Shown here: piece after piece, positions 29,084-37,123 of the stretch
Position numbering within the stretch: position 1 is the stretch's first letter
How the letters are laid out: the number at the start of each line of letters is the position of its first letter
The notes under the pieces: model-generated
Databases searched by the model: none
Told to the model about the DNA's origin: nothing
The model's input: only the letters and a program-made list of their open reading frames with translations
Position numbers and translations under genes: made by a program
Assembly (NCBI RefSeq): GCF_002250505.1
Contig: NZ_NJGY01000002.1
Location: 776,407 to 840,406, forward strand
Direction of reading: 5' to 3'
From: Janthinobacterium sp. PC23-8
Lineage (GTDB): Bacteria; Pseudomonadota; Gammaproteobacteria; Burkholderiales; Burkholderiaceae_D
Length of the DNA: 64,000 bases

Positions 29084-29511
29084 GGAAGGCTTTCAGGTGG
29101 AGGTGGAGGACCGCCGAAGCGGCTAAGTTTGGCCAGGCCGGCAGCCAGGTAGGCTTCGAGCACGCGCGCGCCTCCGAAGCCGGCGAGAGGGATCAGGCCC
29201 GCCTGCAGCAGGATCGGCACTTCCTGCCAGGCGCACAGGAAATACGTGACCAAGCCGGCCAGCAGCGACAGCAGCAGATCGCTGGTCACTTCCAGCGGCA
29301 CGGACTTGATGGTGATGGTCGGGCTGGCGATCTTGCGCAGCGTCGCTGCGGCGCCGCCGATCAAGGCCAGCACCACGGCAACGGCAACGGCCGCCGGTGG
29401 AATGGTCGACAGGTCACTGCCGAACGTGGCTTGCGCCGCAGCAGCGCCGGCGCTCCAGAAGCAGCCGAGCCATACCCAGCAGATTTTCTTCAATTGCAGA
29501 CTGTCGAGCAT
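29080..29511 (-). CDS. Phage holin (LydA/holin_3-like)
   Basis: A 143-residue membrane protein with hydrophobic segments at about 8-26, 37-58 (PPAAVAVAVVLALIGGAAAT), 77-93 and 100-118, and a proline-rich tail PPPPPES. The central SPTITIKSVPLEVTSDLLLS resembles the LydA/holin_3 type. ATG at 29509-29511 is chosen. It precedes the endolysin with a four-base overlap. Confidence 0.75.
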   Translation of the reverse strand: MLDSLQLKKICWVWLGCFWSAGAAAAQATFGSDLSTIPPAAVAVAVVLALIGGAAATLRKIASPTITIKSVPLEVTSDLLLSLLAGLVTYFLCAWQEVPILLQAGLIPLAGFGGARVLEAYLAAGLAKLSRFGGPPPPPESLP

Positions 29512-29924
29512 TGGTTGTCCTTGTTGCGTTGGTGGGCGTCGATGAACGCAATGAACATGATCGTGGCGGCATTCCACAGGTAGTAGGCCAGCAGGCCGCC
29601 GCTGCGCAGGTTGAAAAACTCGACATAGAGCTGGGCGATGTAGCAAAACGCCAGGGCGGCCAGGATGTAATGCCGCTGGCGCCGGCCAATGCGCCAATGG
29701 AAGCGATCAGGCAGGAAGTCGTTAACGACCGCGTCGAGCAACGCGGCGGCGCCGACAGCCATCAGCAGCCAGATCAGCACGGCGCCGTCGCGCGTCGAGG
29801 CCACCAGGTACATCAGCGAGCGCGGGTCGGTCATGGCCACATACCAGGTGACGATGGCATTGCCGCCGACGTACATGCGGAAGACTGAGCCGGCGCGGTC
29901 GACGCCGTTGTGCGGGGCGCCCAT
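29490..29924 (-). CDS. Small membrane protein of the lysis cassette
   Basis: A 144-residue protein with three likely TM helices (LIWLLMAVGAAALLDAVV, HYILAALAFCYIAQLYVEFF, GLLAYYLWNAATIMFIAFI). Family not recognised. Its start overlaps the fibre gene stop (TGATG) and its end overlaps the holin start by 22 bp, so it belongs to the lysis unit and could be a second holin or antiholin. Confidence 0.6.
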   Translation of the reverse strand: MGAPHNGVDRAGSVFRMYVGGNAIVTWYVAMTDPRSLMYLVASTRDGAVLIWLLMAVGAAALLDAVVNDFLPDRFHWRIGRRQRHYILAALAFCYIAQLYVEFFNLRSGGLLAYYLWNAATIMFIAFIDAHQRNKDNQCSTVCN

Positions 29925-31168
29925 CACACCGCCTTGACCATCACATACGCCCGGCCATCAGGCTCGATCGAGATCACACGCCCGACCGCGCGCAGGTACT
30001 GCGGCATGGTGATATCGTCCGCGTGCACGGCGATGCCGGCAATGCCCTCGCCATCATGCACCGGCACAATGTAATCGCCAGGCTGGGCGCCCAGCACATT
30101 CACCGGCACGCGGCCGGCGATGGCGATGCGGTCCACTTTCTGGCGCTCGATCTCCAGGGCGGCCTCGAACGTGGCCATAGCCTTGGCATCCTGCTGCACA
30201 GCAGCGGCGTGCACGGCCAGCGCTGCAGCATAAGCAGCCTGTTTCACCGCCCACTCGGCGTCGGTGTCGCCAGGCGTCACTACGTCGTGATATTCCTGTG
30301 GATTGGTGCCGGGCAGCGGCTGCTGCTCGGTCACATCAAGACGACGCGGCGGCTGGACTGGCGCTGGGCCAGCTTGAGGGTCCGGGCGCGGCCCGATGCT
30401 GCTCGCCCATGTATCACCACCGACGAATGATGGCAGCGTCGATTTAATAGCGAACATGACCGCAGGCGCCCACTGATCGGTGATCGTGTTTTCTGCCGTG
30501 ATTCCGACGATCTGCCCCTTTTCGACAGGGCCGCACGCCGCCGATTTGACGATATATTCGGCGTAGTCGTTGCCCATGGTATTGACGGTGCCCATCACAT
30601 CAATCCCGCGATCTGTAACGGAATTTTTACCCACAGACAGCACTGTGGCCCCCTGGGATGGAATCACGCCATTCCCAGCCCATGCCACTACAGATGGGTA
30701 CTCCGGACTGACGCCAGCGCGAATCAGGCGCTGGCCCTGCAGACCACCCGGGAAAAACCCGGCCATCCCCGCGACCTGCAGACGATCAGCACCACTATCG
30801 GACGATGTGCCAACGCCCAGATTACCGCTGGGGAATAATTTCATTTTTGCCCCGAAACCACCGGCGCCGAAAATCAATGTATTTTCTGCGCGGATTCCCA
30901 TGTCAACGTCCACCCCACCGCCTGTAGTGGCCGTGGCCTGCCCTATAAACGCGTACGTAACAGAGCTAAACGCCATCGACAGATATGCATTTCCGGCAGC
31001 GTTGCCGTTGTACCGACCGTAAATGCTGGGCGAATTGATGTTCACAGGGCCAGTGACCGTCCCGCCCGTGAGGGGCAGCGCGTTATAGGGTCCGGCCGCA
31101 AATGCGTCCCACATCTGGTTAAGTACCTCGACCACGTTTTTCATACCGGCTGTAAATTTCAATGCCAT
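29924..31168 (-). CDS. Tail fibre / distal tail protein
   Basis: A 414-residue protein. Low-complexity beta-rich N-terminal region (LPLTGGTVTGPVNINSPSIY, MKLFPSGNLGVGTSS), typical of phage fibre/needle repeats, followed by VMGTVNTMGNDYAEYIVK, a region like intramolecular-chaperone or peptidase-S74-adjacent fibre segments. A coiled coil (KQAAYAAALAVHAAAVQQDA) comes before a C-terminal beta domain. Probably contacts the host; the receptor is unknown. Confidence 0.7.
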   Translation of the reverse strand: MALKFTAGMKNVVEVLNQMWDAFAAGPYNALPLTGGTVTGPVNINSPSIYGRYNGNAAGNAYLSMAFSSVTYAFIGQATATTGGGVDVDMGIRAENTLIFGAGGFGAKMKLFPSGNLGVGTSSDSGADRLQVAGMAGFFPGGLQGQRLIRAGVSPEYPSVVAWAGNGVIPSQGATVLSVGKNSVTDRGIDVMGTVNTMGNDYAEYIVKSAACGPVEKGQIVGITAENTITDQWAPAVMFAIKSTLPSFVGGDTWASSIGPRPDPQAGPAPVQPPRRLDVTEQQPLPGTNPQEYHDVVTPGDTDAEWAVKQAAYAAALAVHAAAVQQDAKAMATFEAALEIERQKVDRIAIAGRVPVNVLGAQPGDYIVPVHDGEGIAGIAVHADDITMPQYLRAVGRVISIEPDGRAYVMVKAV

Positions 31169-31170
31169 TT

Positions 31171-32025
31171 TTAAATTCCTTCGATTTGGAGTGGTGCTGC
31201 ATAGGTTTCGTAGTACGGCGTGCTGACCGCGTCGAGGTTGGCCACGCGCCCGTACAGCATGTGGTCCTGCTCGAGCACCGGATCTGCATGCTCAGGGAAC
31301 AGGCTGAACAGCAGTGGCCGCACCGGGCCGCACTCGCGCAGGATGCGCATCAGGCGCGCCCGGTCAGGCGCCGTCAGGTGCGCCAGGTTGATTGCCAGTT
31401 TGTCGCTGGTGGTGCCCACTGCGGTTTTGGCAGTGCCAGCGGCAGTGCGATAAACCTCGGTCGTGTCCTGCAGCTGCAGGCTGGCGCCGTATTCGGCGTT
31501 GTTCTCGGGCGACCAGTAATTGCCGGCAACCAGGCGCGATATCTCGATGTAGCCGGCCGGCAGGTCCGGGCAATACACGTCGATCACCAGGCTGCGCACG
31601 AATACCGGCGCGAACCAGGCCACAGCATCGGCGCCACCACCGCGCGCCCAGGTGTTCGTGCCGCCCCATTGGTAGGCATTCCAGCCCAGCGGCAGCTCGC
31701 CGAACGGGTAGCTGTCCAGCGCCGCCTCGGGGCAAGGCATCATCCAGCCCGTGTCGATCACCGGCGCCGCATCGCCCGGCTGGCCGTAGCCGCGCACGCG
31801 CATGCGCGCGCTGCTGGTTGCGTTGGTGAAAATGAGCGCCACGCAGGCGATGCACTCCTGCGTGGGCCATGCGGCGGTGATGGTTTGCGTCGTACTGGTC
31901 GCGCGCAGTACCGCGCCCTTAGCGTCCCGCTGCAGGTTGGTCGGGCCGAGCGTGCCGGCCTGGCTCGATGCCGTCAGCGTCGCACGGTCGGAGGCGTTGT
32001 CATGGATGATGCGAAGATTCGGCAT
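31171..32025 (-). CDS. Phage tail-tip associated protein
   Basis: A 284-residue protein starting MPNLRIIHDNASDRATLTAS, then a galactose-binding-like beta sandwich feel (CIACVALIFTNATSSARMRV, RSLVIDVYCPDLPAGYIEIS). It lies between the fibre and tip genes. No specific name can be given; carbohydrate-binding is a guess from the fold-like pattern. The start at 32023-32025 replaces a longer frame that runs into the upstream gene. Confidence 0.6.
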   Translation of the reverse strand: MPNLRIIHDNASDRATLTASSQAGTLGPTNLQRDAKGAVLRATSTTQTITAAWPTQECIACVALIFTNATSSARMRVRGYGQPGDAAPVIDTGWMMPCPEAALDSYPFGELPLGWNAYQWGGTNTWARGGGADAVAWFAPVFVRSLVIDVYCPDLPAGYIEISRLVAGNYWSPENNAEYGASLQLQDTTEVYRTAAGTAKTAVGTTSDKLAINLAHLTAPDRARLMRILRECGPVRPLLFSLFPEHADPVLEQDHMLYGRVANLDAVSTPYYETYAAPLQIEGI

Positions 32026-32032
32026 GGTGTCC

Positions 32033-32746
32033 TCATGGTAAAAACTGGCCGTCGACGACAAAAAACGGGGATTTCTCGGTGAATGTCGAGTCCGCCGGCG
32101 GCGCGCCACTGCTGCTGCCGGACCGAAACATCAGACCCGGCGAGTAGGCGACGACGTTATCGCTGGATCGCAACGCAAACTGGCGCCGATCTGTTTTTAT
32201 GTAGCCTGGCTCCAGGTCGGTATAGGTAACGTCGTAATACGGACTGCTGCCAATGACAACTGGGCGCCCAATGCCAGGCGGCACGACTGCGGCAATGGAC
32301 AAATCGCCTGCTGCGATGGGCAGCGTAATATTTGGCGCCATAAAATCGTGAGTGATAATGCCGGCACTGTTTCTCAGCCTCAGTCCTGAGGTGCTGCCCG
32401 TGCTCGCTGCAGTAATCATGGAAAACGCCCAGATATCGACAGGAAACTGCTGGTCGAATCCGAGAGAATTTGGATTGTCGCCACAATAGGCGCCGATTGT
32501 GTACACGCCGTTGGCGTAGCCAGTATCGATAATGCCTACACGTCGCCCCACTGGTAGATCGATTGCCCAGATGATCGGGAGGTCGGACGCGAACGTGTGG
32601 CGAGAATAGCCGGCAATATTGGCGCCACCGGATGTAGATGGCTGCACCACAGCAACGAGCGACGCGCGGCCGATACAGGCGGTGCCGCGCGCCTCGCTGT
32701 GGACAACTAGCTCCCGGGCGCCGTTTCTAATTTTGAGGCCCCTCAT
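32033..32746 (-). CDS. Phage tail protein with GLKIR-type N-terminus
   Basis: A 237-residue beta-rich protein beginning MRGLKIRNGARELVVHS. The next gene upstream begins MTKGLKIRKSGRVVFDS, so both share an N-terminal tail-docking motif seen in small siphovirus tail proteins (DUF6453-like). Function beyond tail attachment is unknown. Confidence 0.6.
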   Translation of the reverse strand: MRGLKIRNGARELVVHSEARGTACIGRASLVAVVQPSTSGGANIAGYSRHTFASDLPIIWAIDLPVGRRVGIIDTGYANGVYTIGAYCGDNPNSLGFDQQFPVDIWAFSMITAASTGSTSGLRLRNSAGIITHDFMAPNITLPIAAGDLSIAAVVPPGIGRPVVIGSSPYYDVTYTDLEPGYIKTDRRQFALRSSDNVVAYSPGLMFRSGSSSGAPPADSTFTEKSPFFVVDGQFLP

Positions 32747-33024
32747 TTGAGATAGATTCCTGCGCTGGTTCGTGTGTTCGGCGCAACTGCTGTGGCAGGG
32801 AACGTAAATCGCGGATATCCCATTACCTCGTCGTATTGCCAGGTGCTGCGCACCGCACCATCGCTGAACAGCACAATTGGCGTGTGCCCAGTCGAGAACG
32901 CTGGGAATGAATACACACTCGCCGTACCTGTTATCGCAACGATGCCGAGGCAGACACCGCCGACAGCCAACGTCGAGTCAAACACCACGCGCCCCGATTT
33001 TCTAATTTTCAGTCCCTTGGTCAT
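32743..33024 (-). CDS. Small phage tail protein with GLKIR-type N-terminus
   Basis: A 93-residue protein: MTKGLKIRKSGRVVFDST, then GGVCLGIVAITGTASVYSFP and RFTFPATAVAPNTRTSAGIY. It looks like a short version of the following gene's product. It overlaps both neighbours by four bases. Confidence 0.6.
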   Translation of the reverse strand: MTKGLKIRKSGRVVFDSTLAVGGVCLGIVAITGTASVYSFPAFSTGHTPIVLFSDGAVRSTWQYDEVMGYPRFTFPATAVAPNTRTSAGIYLK

Positions 33025-35657
33025 GTGATGTACTCTCCTAACTCGACACACGGCAGTGCGTTCACGCCATCGTAGAAATACAATCCGGTACCGGTAAGGT
33101 CATACCCTGAGCCGCTGCCCGCGTTGCCGGCCGGACCGGAACGAGTAGGGCTGCGAACCAGATGGAACGATCCTGTGACGCCAGACAACTCGCCACCGAA
33201 TCGAGCAACGCCGTTGGTAATATCAAATCCCGGCGCATGCACATCACCCGACGGATATACCTCGAAATATTTTCCGGTCGGGTAACTCCCCATCCGGAAA
33301 ACGTCCGGACCCAGGTAAAACCCGCCTCCAGTCGCCGGCCAGTTCACATCGGTAAATGATCCTCCGCGAATCGATACGCCATACATATCGCCAGCATTGA
33401 CATTGCCCAGGTTCGCAGACAAGGCGGACAGTCGATCGACGGACATCGCTGCGGCGGCAACCGTGCCACTGACCAGCAGTCCGCCATCGATATGCGTACC
33501 CATCAGGAGCCAGCTCCCGTTATCGAAAAACTTGGTCAGGGTAAATGTCGGCGCCGAGATGATCGGACCGTACAGCGTGACCACATCTCGATTGATGGGC
33601 GCACCGAAGCCGGCGGCGGTCAGTTCAGCGGCGGCCGACGCATCGGACCAGGTCGAGTACCCGCCAGCCACCACCGTCTTGGTGCCGCGCTGTCCCTGCG
33701 GGCCGGTGGTGCCAGGAACTCCTTGATCGCCCCGGAATTTCGACCAGACGTAATCTTCCTTGTTGCCGCTTTCTGACTGCACCGCCCGATTTACAGACAG
33801 ACCGATATACATCGTGGTCGGGCCTGGAATATCGTATAGGCCGGCGCCATCGGCATAATCAGCGTATTTAATCCAGGTATAGAGCGATAGCCCGTCCGCG
33901 CCTGGTGCGCCAGGCACTCCATCGACACCCTTGATCAGCGACCAGGTGTACTGCGCAGGATCTGTGCCTTCAATTGCAGTCGTCTGGTTGTAGGCCAGTC
34001 CGATGAATGCCTTTCCAGCAGGGTTATCGGTCAGGCCCGCACCAGCGGCGCTGTCCGCGTACTTTACCCACGTGTACAGCGCCGGCGCCGCCGTGCCGGG
34101 TACGCCCTGGTCACCCTTGAATTTCGACCACACGTAATCGGCCGGGTTACTGCCCTCGACTTGGCTGGTGCGATTGGTCGAGAGGCCCAAGTACAGCGTA
34201 TTGGCGTTCGGTGTGTCGTACATGCCGGCACCGTCCGCGACGTCCGCATACTTGATCCACGTGTAGAAGGTCTGGCCGTCGGCACCTTTCACGCCAGGCA
34301 GGCCATTTGCACCGTCGGTGCCCGGCACGCCATCAGCGCCACGAATCAGTGACCATGCGTAATCGCCTGCAGACAGGCTCTCCACTGGCGTCAGTTTGTT
34401 ATAGGCAAGCCCGATCCAGGCCTTGCCGGTAGGATCGTCGACCAGGCCAGCGCCTGCGGCCGTATCGGCATACTTCACCCATGTATAAAGTGTCGGCGCA
34501 GCCAAGCCTGGGGTACCAGGCACACCTTGATCGCCCCGGAATTTCGACCAGACGTAGTCCGTCTTCACCAGGCTTTCAACGGCCGTCGGCCGATTGGTTG
34601 CCAAGCCGATATACAGCGTGCCGTCGTTTGGCACGTCATACAAGCCGGCGCCATCAGCCTGGTCGGCGTACTTGATCCACGTGTAAAGGGTGGCTCCATC
34701 GGCACCCTTGGTGCCGGGAATGCCATCCGTTCCTTTGATCAGCGACCAGGCATAGTCACCAGGCGCTGAACTTTCAACGGGCGTCGTTTTATTGTAGGCC
34801 AGACCAATATATGCTTTACCGGATGGATCATCAGATAACCCAGCACCAGCGGCGCCGTCAGCGTATTTGAGCCAAGTGTAATAAGTTGTCGCTGCAGCAC
34901 CAGGCACGCCTTGGTCGCCCTTGAATTTCGACCAGGTGTAGTCCGCCTTGTTGTCACTCTCCACCGAAGTAGTCTTGTTGGTCGCCAGTCCCAGATACAG
35001 CGTGGCGACCGTTGGCACATCGTACAGCCCGGTACCATCCGGAAGATCCGAATATTTGATCCACGTGTAAGTCGTCAGCCCATCGGCGCCTGGCGCACCC
35101 GGTACGCCGTCCGTACCTTTGATCAGCGACCAGGTGTAATCCGCTGGGTTCGTCCCCTCGACCGGTGTTGTTTTGTTGTAGGCCAAACCGATAAACGCTT
35201 TGCCCGCAGGGCTATCCGACAGTCCTGCGCCTGCTGCGCTGTCGCCGTATTTGACCCAAGTGTAGTACGTTGCGCCATCGACACCGGCGGCGCCATTGAC
35301 ACCGTCGAACACCTTGCTGACCACGGCCGAGCGCAGAAACTCGACGCCGGACTCGGCGTCTTTGACCTTGGCCTGCACGAAGGCCACATCGACCGACATA
35401 TCCACAAACCGCAAGGTGGCCACTTTGCCGTCGACGGCCAGCGCCGCGCCGGCAGACACGCTGAATTCCACAGTGCCGGTAATGCTCACCAGTTCCGCAG
35501 TGATCGTGATCGCTGCCGGCGTAGGGTTGCCGGTCCGGCTGACGGCAAACACCGGTGTACTCGCCTGCAGCAGCAATGTTTTCTCCACCACCGACACAAA
35601 ATAACGCGGCACCGTATTCATGATCAGGCGGTCGCGCTCGCCCAGCAGCGCGCTCAA
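33021..35657 (-). CDS. Modular tail fibre/tip protein with collagen-like spacers
   Basis: An 878-residue protein. An Ig-like N-terminal domain (about 25-115) is followed by eight modules of about 66 residues (130-655), each with a YTW(V/I)KYAD start, a conserved IGLAYN or IGLATN strand, a DYTWS...KG strand and a short GxxGxxG collagen-like linker. A beta-rich C-terminal part (SGTVAAAAMSVDRLSALSAN, GMYGVSIRGGSF-like) follows. Probably a trimeric tip or side fibre that reaches the host surface. No chaperone tail is seen. Confidence 0.75.
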   Translation of the reverse strand: MSALLGERDRLIMNTVPRYFVSVVEKTLLLQASTPVFAVSRTGNPTPAAITITAELVSITGTVEFSVSAGAALAVDGKVATLRFVDMSVDVAFVQAKVKDAESGVEFLRSAVVSKVFDGVNGAAGVDGATYYTWVKYGDSAAGAGLSDSPAGKAFIGLAYNKTTPVEGTNPADYTWSLIKGTDGVPGAPGADGLTTYTWIKYSDLPDGTGLYDVPTVATLYLGLATNKTTSVESDNKADYTWSKFKGDQGVPGAAATTYYTWLKYADGAAGAGLSDDPSGKAYIGLAYNKTTPVESSAPGDYAWSLIKGTDGIPGTKGADGATLYTWIKYADQADGAGLYDVPNDGTLYIGLATNRPTAVESLVKTDYVWSKFRGDQGVPGTPGLAAPTLYTWVKYADTAAGAGLVDDPTGKAWIGLAYNKLTPVESLSAGDYAWSLIRGADGVPGTDGANGLPGVKGADGQTFYTWIKYADVADGAGMYDTPNANTLYLGLSTNRTSQVEGSNPADYVWSKFKGDQGVPGTAAPALYTWVKYADSAAGAGLTDNPAGKAFIGLAYNQTTAIEGTDPAQYTWSLIKGVDGVPGAPGADGLSLYTWIKYADYADGAGLYDIPGPTTMYIGLSVNRAVQSESGNKEDYVWSKFRGDQGVPGTTGPQGQRGTKTVVAGGYSTWSDASAAAELTAAGFGAPINRDVVTLYGPIISAPTFTLTKFFDNGSWLLMGTHIDGGLLVSGTVAAAAMSVDRLSALSANLGNVNAGDMYGVSIRGGSFTDVNWPATGGGFYLGPDVFRMGSYPTGKYFEVYPSGDVHAPGFDITNGVARFGGELSGVTGSFHLVRSPTRSGPAGNAGSGSGYDLTGTGLYFYDGVNALPCVELGEYIT
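33690..35270 (-). repeat. Eight protein-level modules in alternating A/B order
   Basis: Odd modules (A) read TWVKYAD-AAGAGL-D-P-GKA-IGLAYN-TPVE then YTWSLIKGTDGVPG; even modules (B) read TWIKYAD--DGAGLYD-P-----LGLATN---VES then VWSKFRGDQGVPG. The order is A-B four times, so the unit of duplication is the 130-residue A-B pair. DNA copies have diverged but are still visible. Confidence 0.85.
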
Positions 35658-37123
35658 ACCATCACCCCGACGGTCACGCGGCCGGTCAGCCAGTAGCGCG
35701 ACAGCAGCACCACCACGCCAGCGGCGCCATCTTGCAGGCCATAGCGCGCATCGGTCAGGGTCACGGCCTGTCCCAGTTCCAGCATCATCATCTCGGGTTC
35801 TCCATCAAATTCGTAGATCGTGCGCGGCACGCTGTTCAATGCCAGGCGGCGGGCCGCTTCGGCATGCGCGTCGGCGCGGGTTTTCAGGCAGGTTTCGACC
35901 TGCACCGGGTCGTCGCTGATGCGGTACCGCGCACGCACGGCCTCGTCGGTGACGGTCTCGGTCAACCACTCGGTGGCGTACAGGTCGGCGTGCTCTGGCG
36001 GGATGCTGGTCGTCAGGCTGGCCTGCACGGTGTAGTTGCGGTCAAAGGCAATTTTCACAGCAGCCGCCACCGGCAGGCGCTGCACCGGGTGCAGGCTGCG
36101 CTCGCGCATGTGGTCCGGCCCGATCTGCACCGGCACGCCCAGGCCCGGCAACGCGACCTGCACCAGGCGCAGCTGGCCGGTGCGCGACATGATCGCCTGC
36201 GCGCCCACGCTGGCCGCCAGCTGCTGGATGGCCTGCGCCTGGTTGGTCCGGTCAGCCACGTACAGGCCCACCAGCTGCGGGTGCGCCGCGTCGAATGCGG
36301 CCAGGTTGGCCAGGTCCAGATCGGTGGCGGTGAAGCGATCAGCCGCCTTGCCGTAGCCGGTGGCGATGCGCTGCACCAGCGGCGCGATGCGCGGCGCGTA
36401 GCCGGCCACGTTGTCGCCCTGCACGCTGACGGTGATCACTTGGGCCAGCGGGTTGGTGATCAGCGTGAAGCGGCCTGCCGCATTATTGATCGTCGCGCCC
36501 ACCGGCTTGCCGTTGGCGCGCACCTCGGCAATCGACTCGACCGCGCCGAGGAATCCGTATTCCAAGGTGGCCGGGTTGGTGGCCAGCGGCGAAACGTTGT
36601 GGCATTCGCCGAACGGCACCGGCAACACCGCGTCCTTGTTCTGCGTGGCGCCGCCCAGCTTGGCCTCGGTGATCGGCGTATTGAGGCGCTGGAGCTTGTC
36701 GCGCAGCGCCAGGTTGATCGATTCGCGGCCCGACACGCCCACGTCGGCGATGATGCCGTCGAACACCAGGCGGAAGTCGGCGCGCGCCCAGGCCGGATCG
36801 CCGACCCAGACTCGGATCGCCCGATTGGACCACACGTCGACCAGCCAGCCGTCCAGCGCGCCGTCGGCGTTGTCCAGCTCGATGTCGCCGCCGGACAACC
36901 CGGCCTCACCGGTCAGGCTGACCTGCTCGGTGAAGGCCAGACCGCCGGTGACCAGCGGCTGGTACTCGACGTTGGCCGGCGTGTCGGCCGGGCCGGTGGT
37001 GTACAGGCGCGACGCGAGGTAACGCGTTACCTCGACGCCGGCCACGTTCACCTGGGCCTCGATCAGCACCATGCGCGTGGCGGCGCTCTCCTGCAGCCAC
37101 GCCAAAAACTGTGCATCTGTCAT
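35654..37123 (-). CDS. Phage tail-tip (baseplate hub-like) protein
   Basis: A 489-residue protein directly downstream of the tape measure with four-base overlaps at both ends, the position of the distal-tail/hub proteins in siphoviruses. Visible segments: VTRYLASRLYTTGPADTPAN, FTEQVSLTGEAGLSGGDIEL, FDGIIADVGVSGRESINLAL and the C-terminal LELGQAVTLTDARYGLQDG. These resemble hub proteins of Mu-like and long-tailed siphoviruses, but the exact family is not named. Confidence 0.65.
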   Translation of the reverse strand: MTDAQFLAWLQESAATRMVLIEAQVNVAGVEVTRYLASRLYTTGPADTPANVEYQPLVTGGLAFTEQVSLTGEAGLSGGDIELDNADGALDGWLVDVWSNRAIRVWVGDPAWARADFRLVFDGIIADVGVSGRESINLALRDKLQRLNTPITEAKLGGATQNKDAVLPVPFGECHNVSPLATNPATLEYGFLGAVESIAEVRANGKPVGATINNAAGRFTLITNPLAQVITVSVQGDNVAGYAPRIAPLVQRIATGYGKAADRFTATDLDLANLAAFDAAHPQLVGLYVADRTNQAQAIQQLAASVGAQAIMSRTGQLRLVQVALPGLGVPVQIGPDHMRERSLHPVQRLPVAAAVKIAFDRNYTVQASLTTSIPPEHADLYATEWLTETVTDEAVRARYRISDDPVQVETCLKTRADAHAEAARRLALNSVPRTIYEFDGEPEMMMLELGQAVTLTDARYGLQDGAAGVVVLLSRYWLTGRVTVGVMV

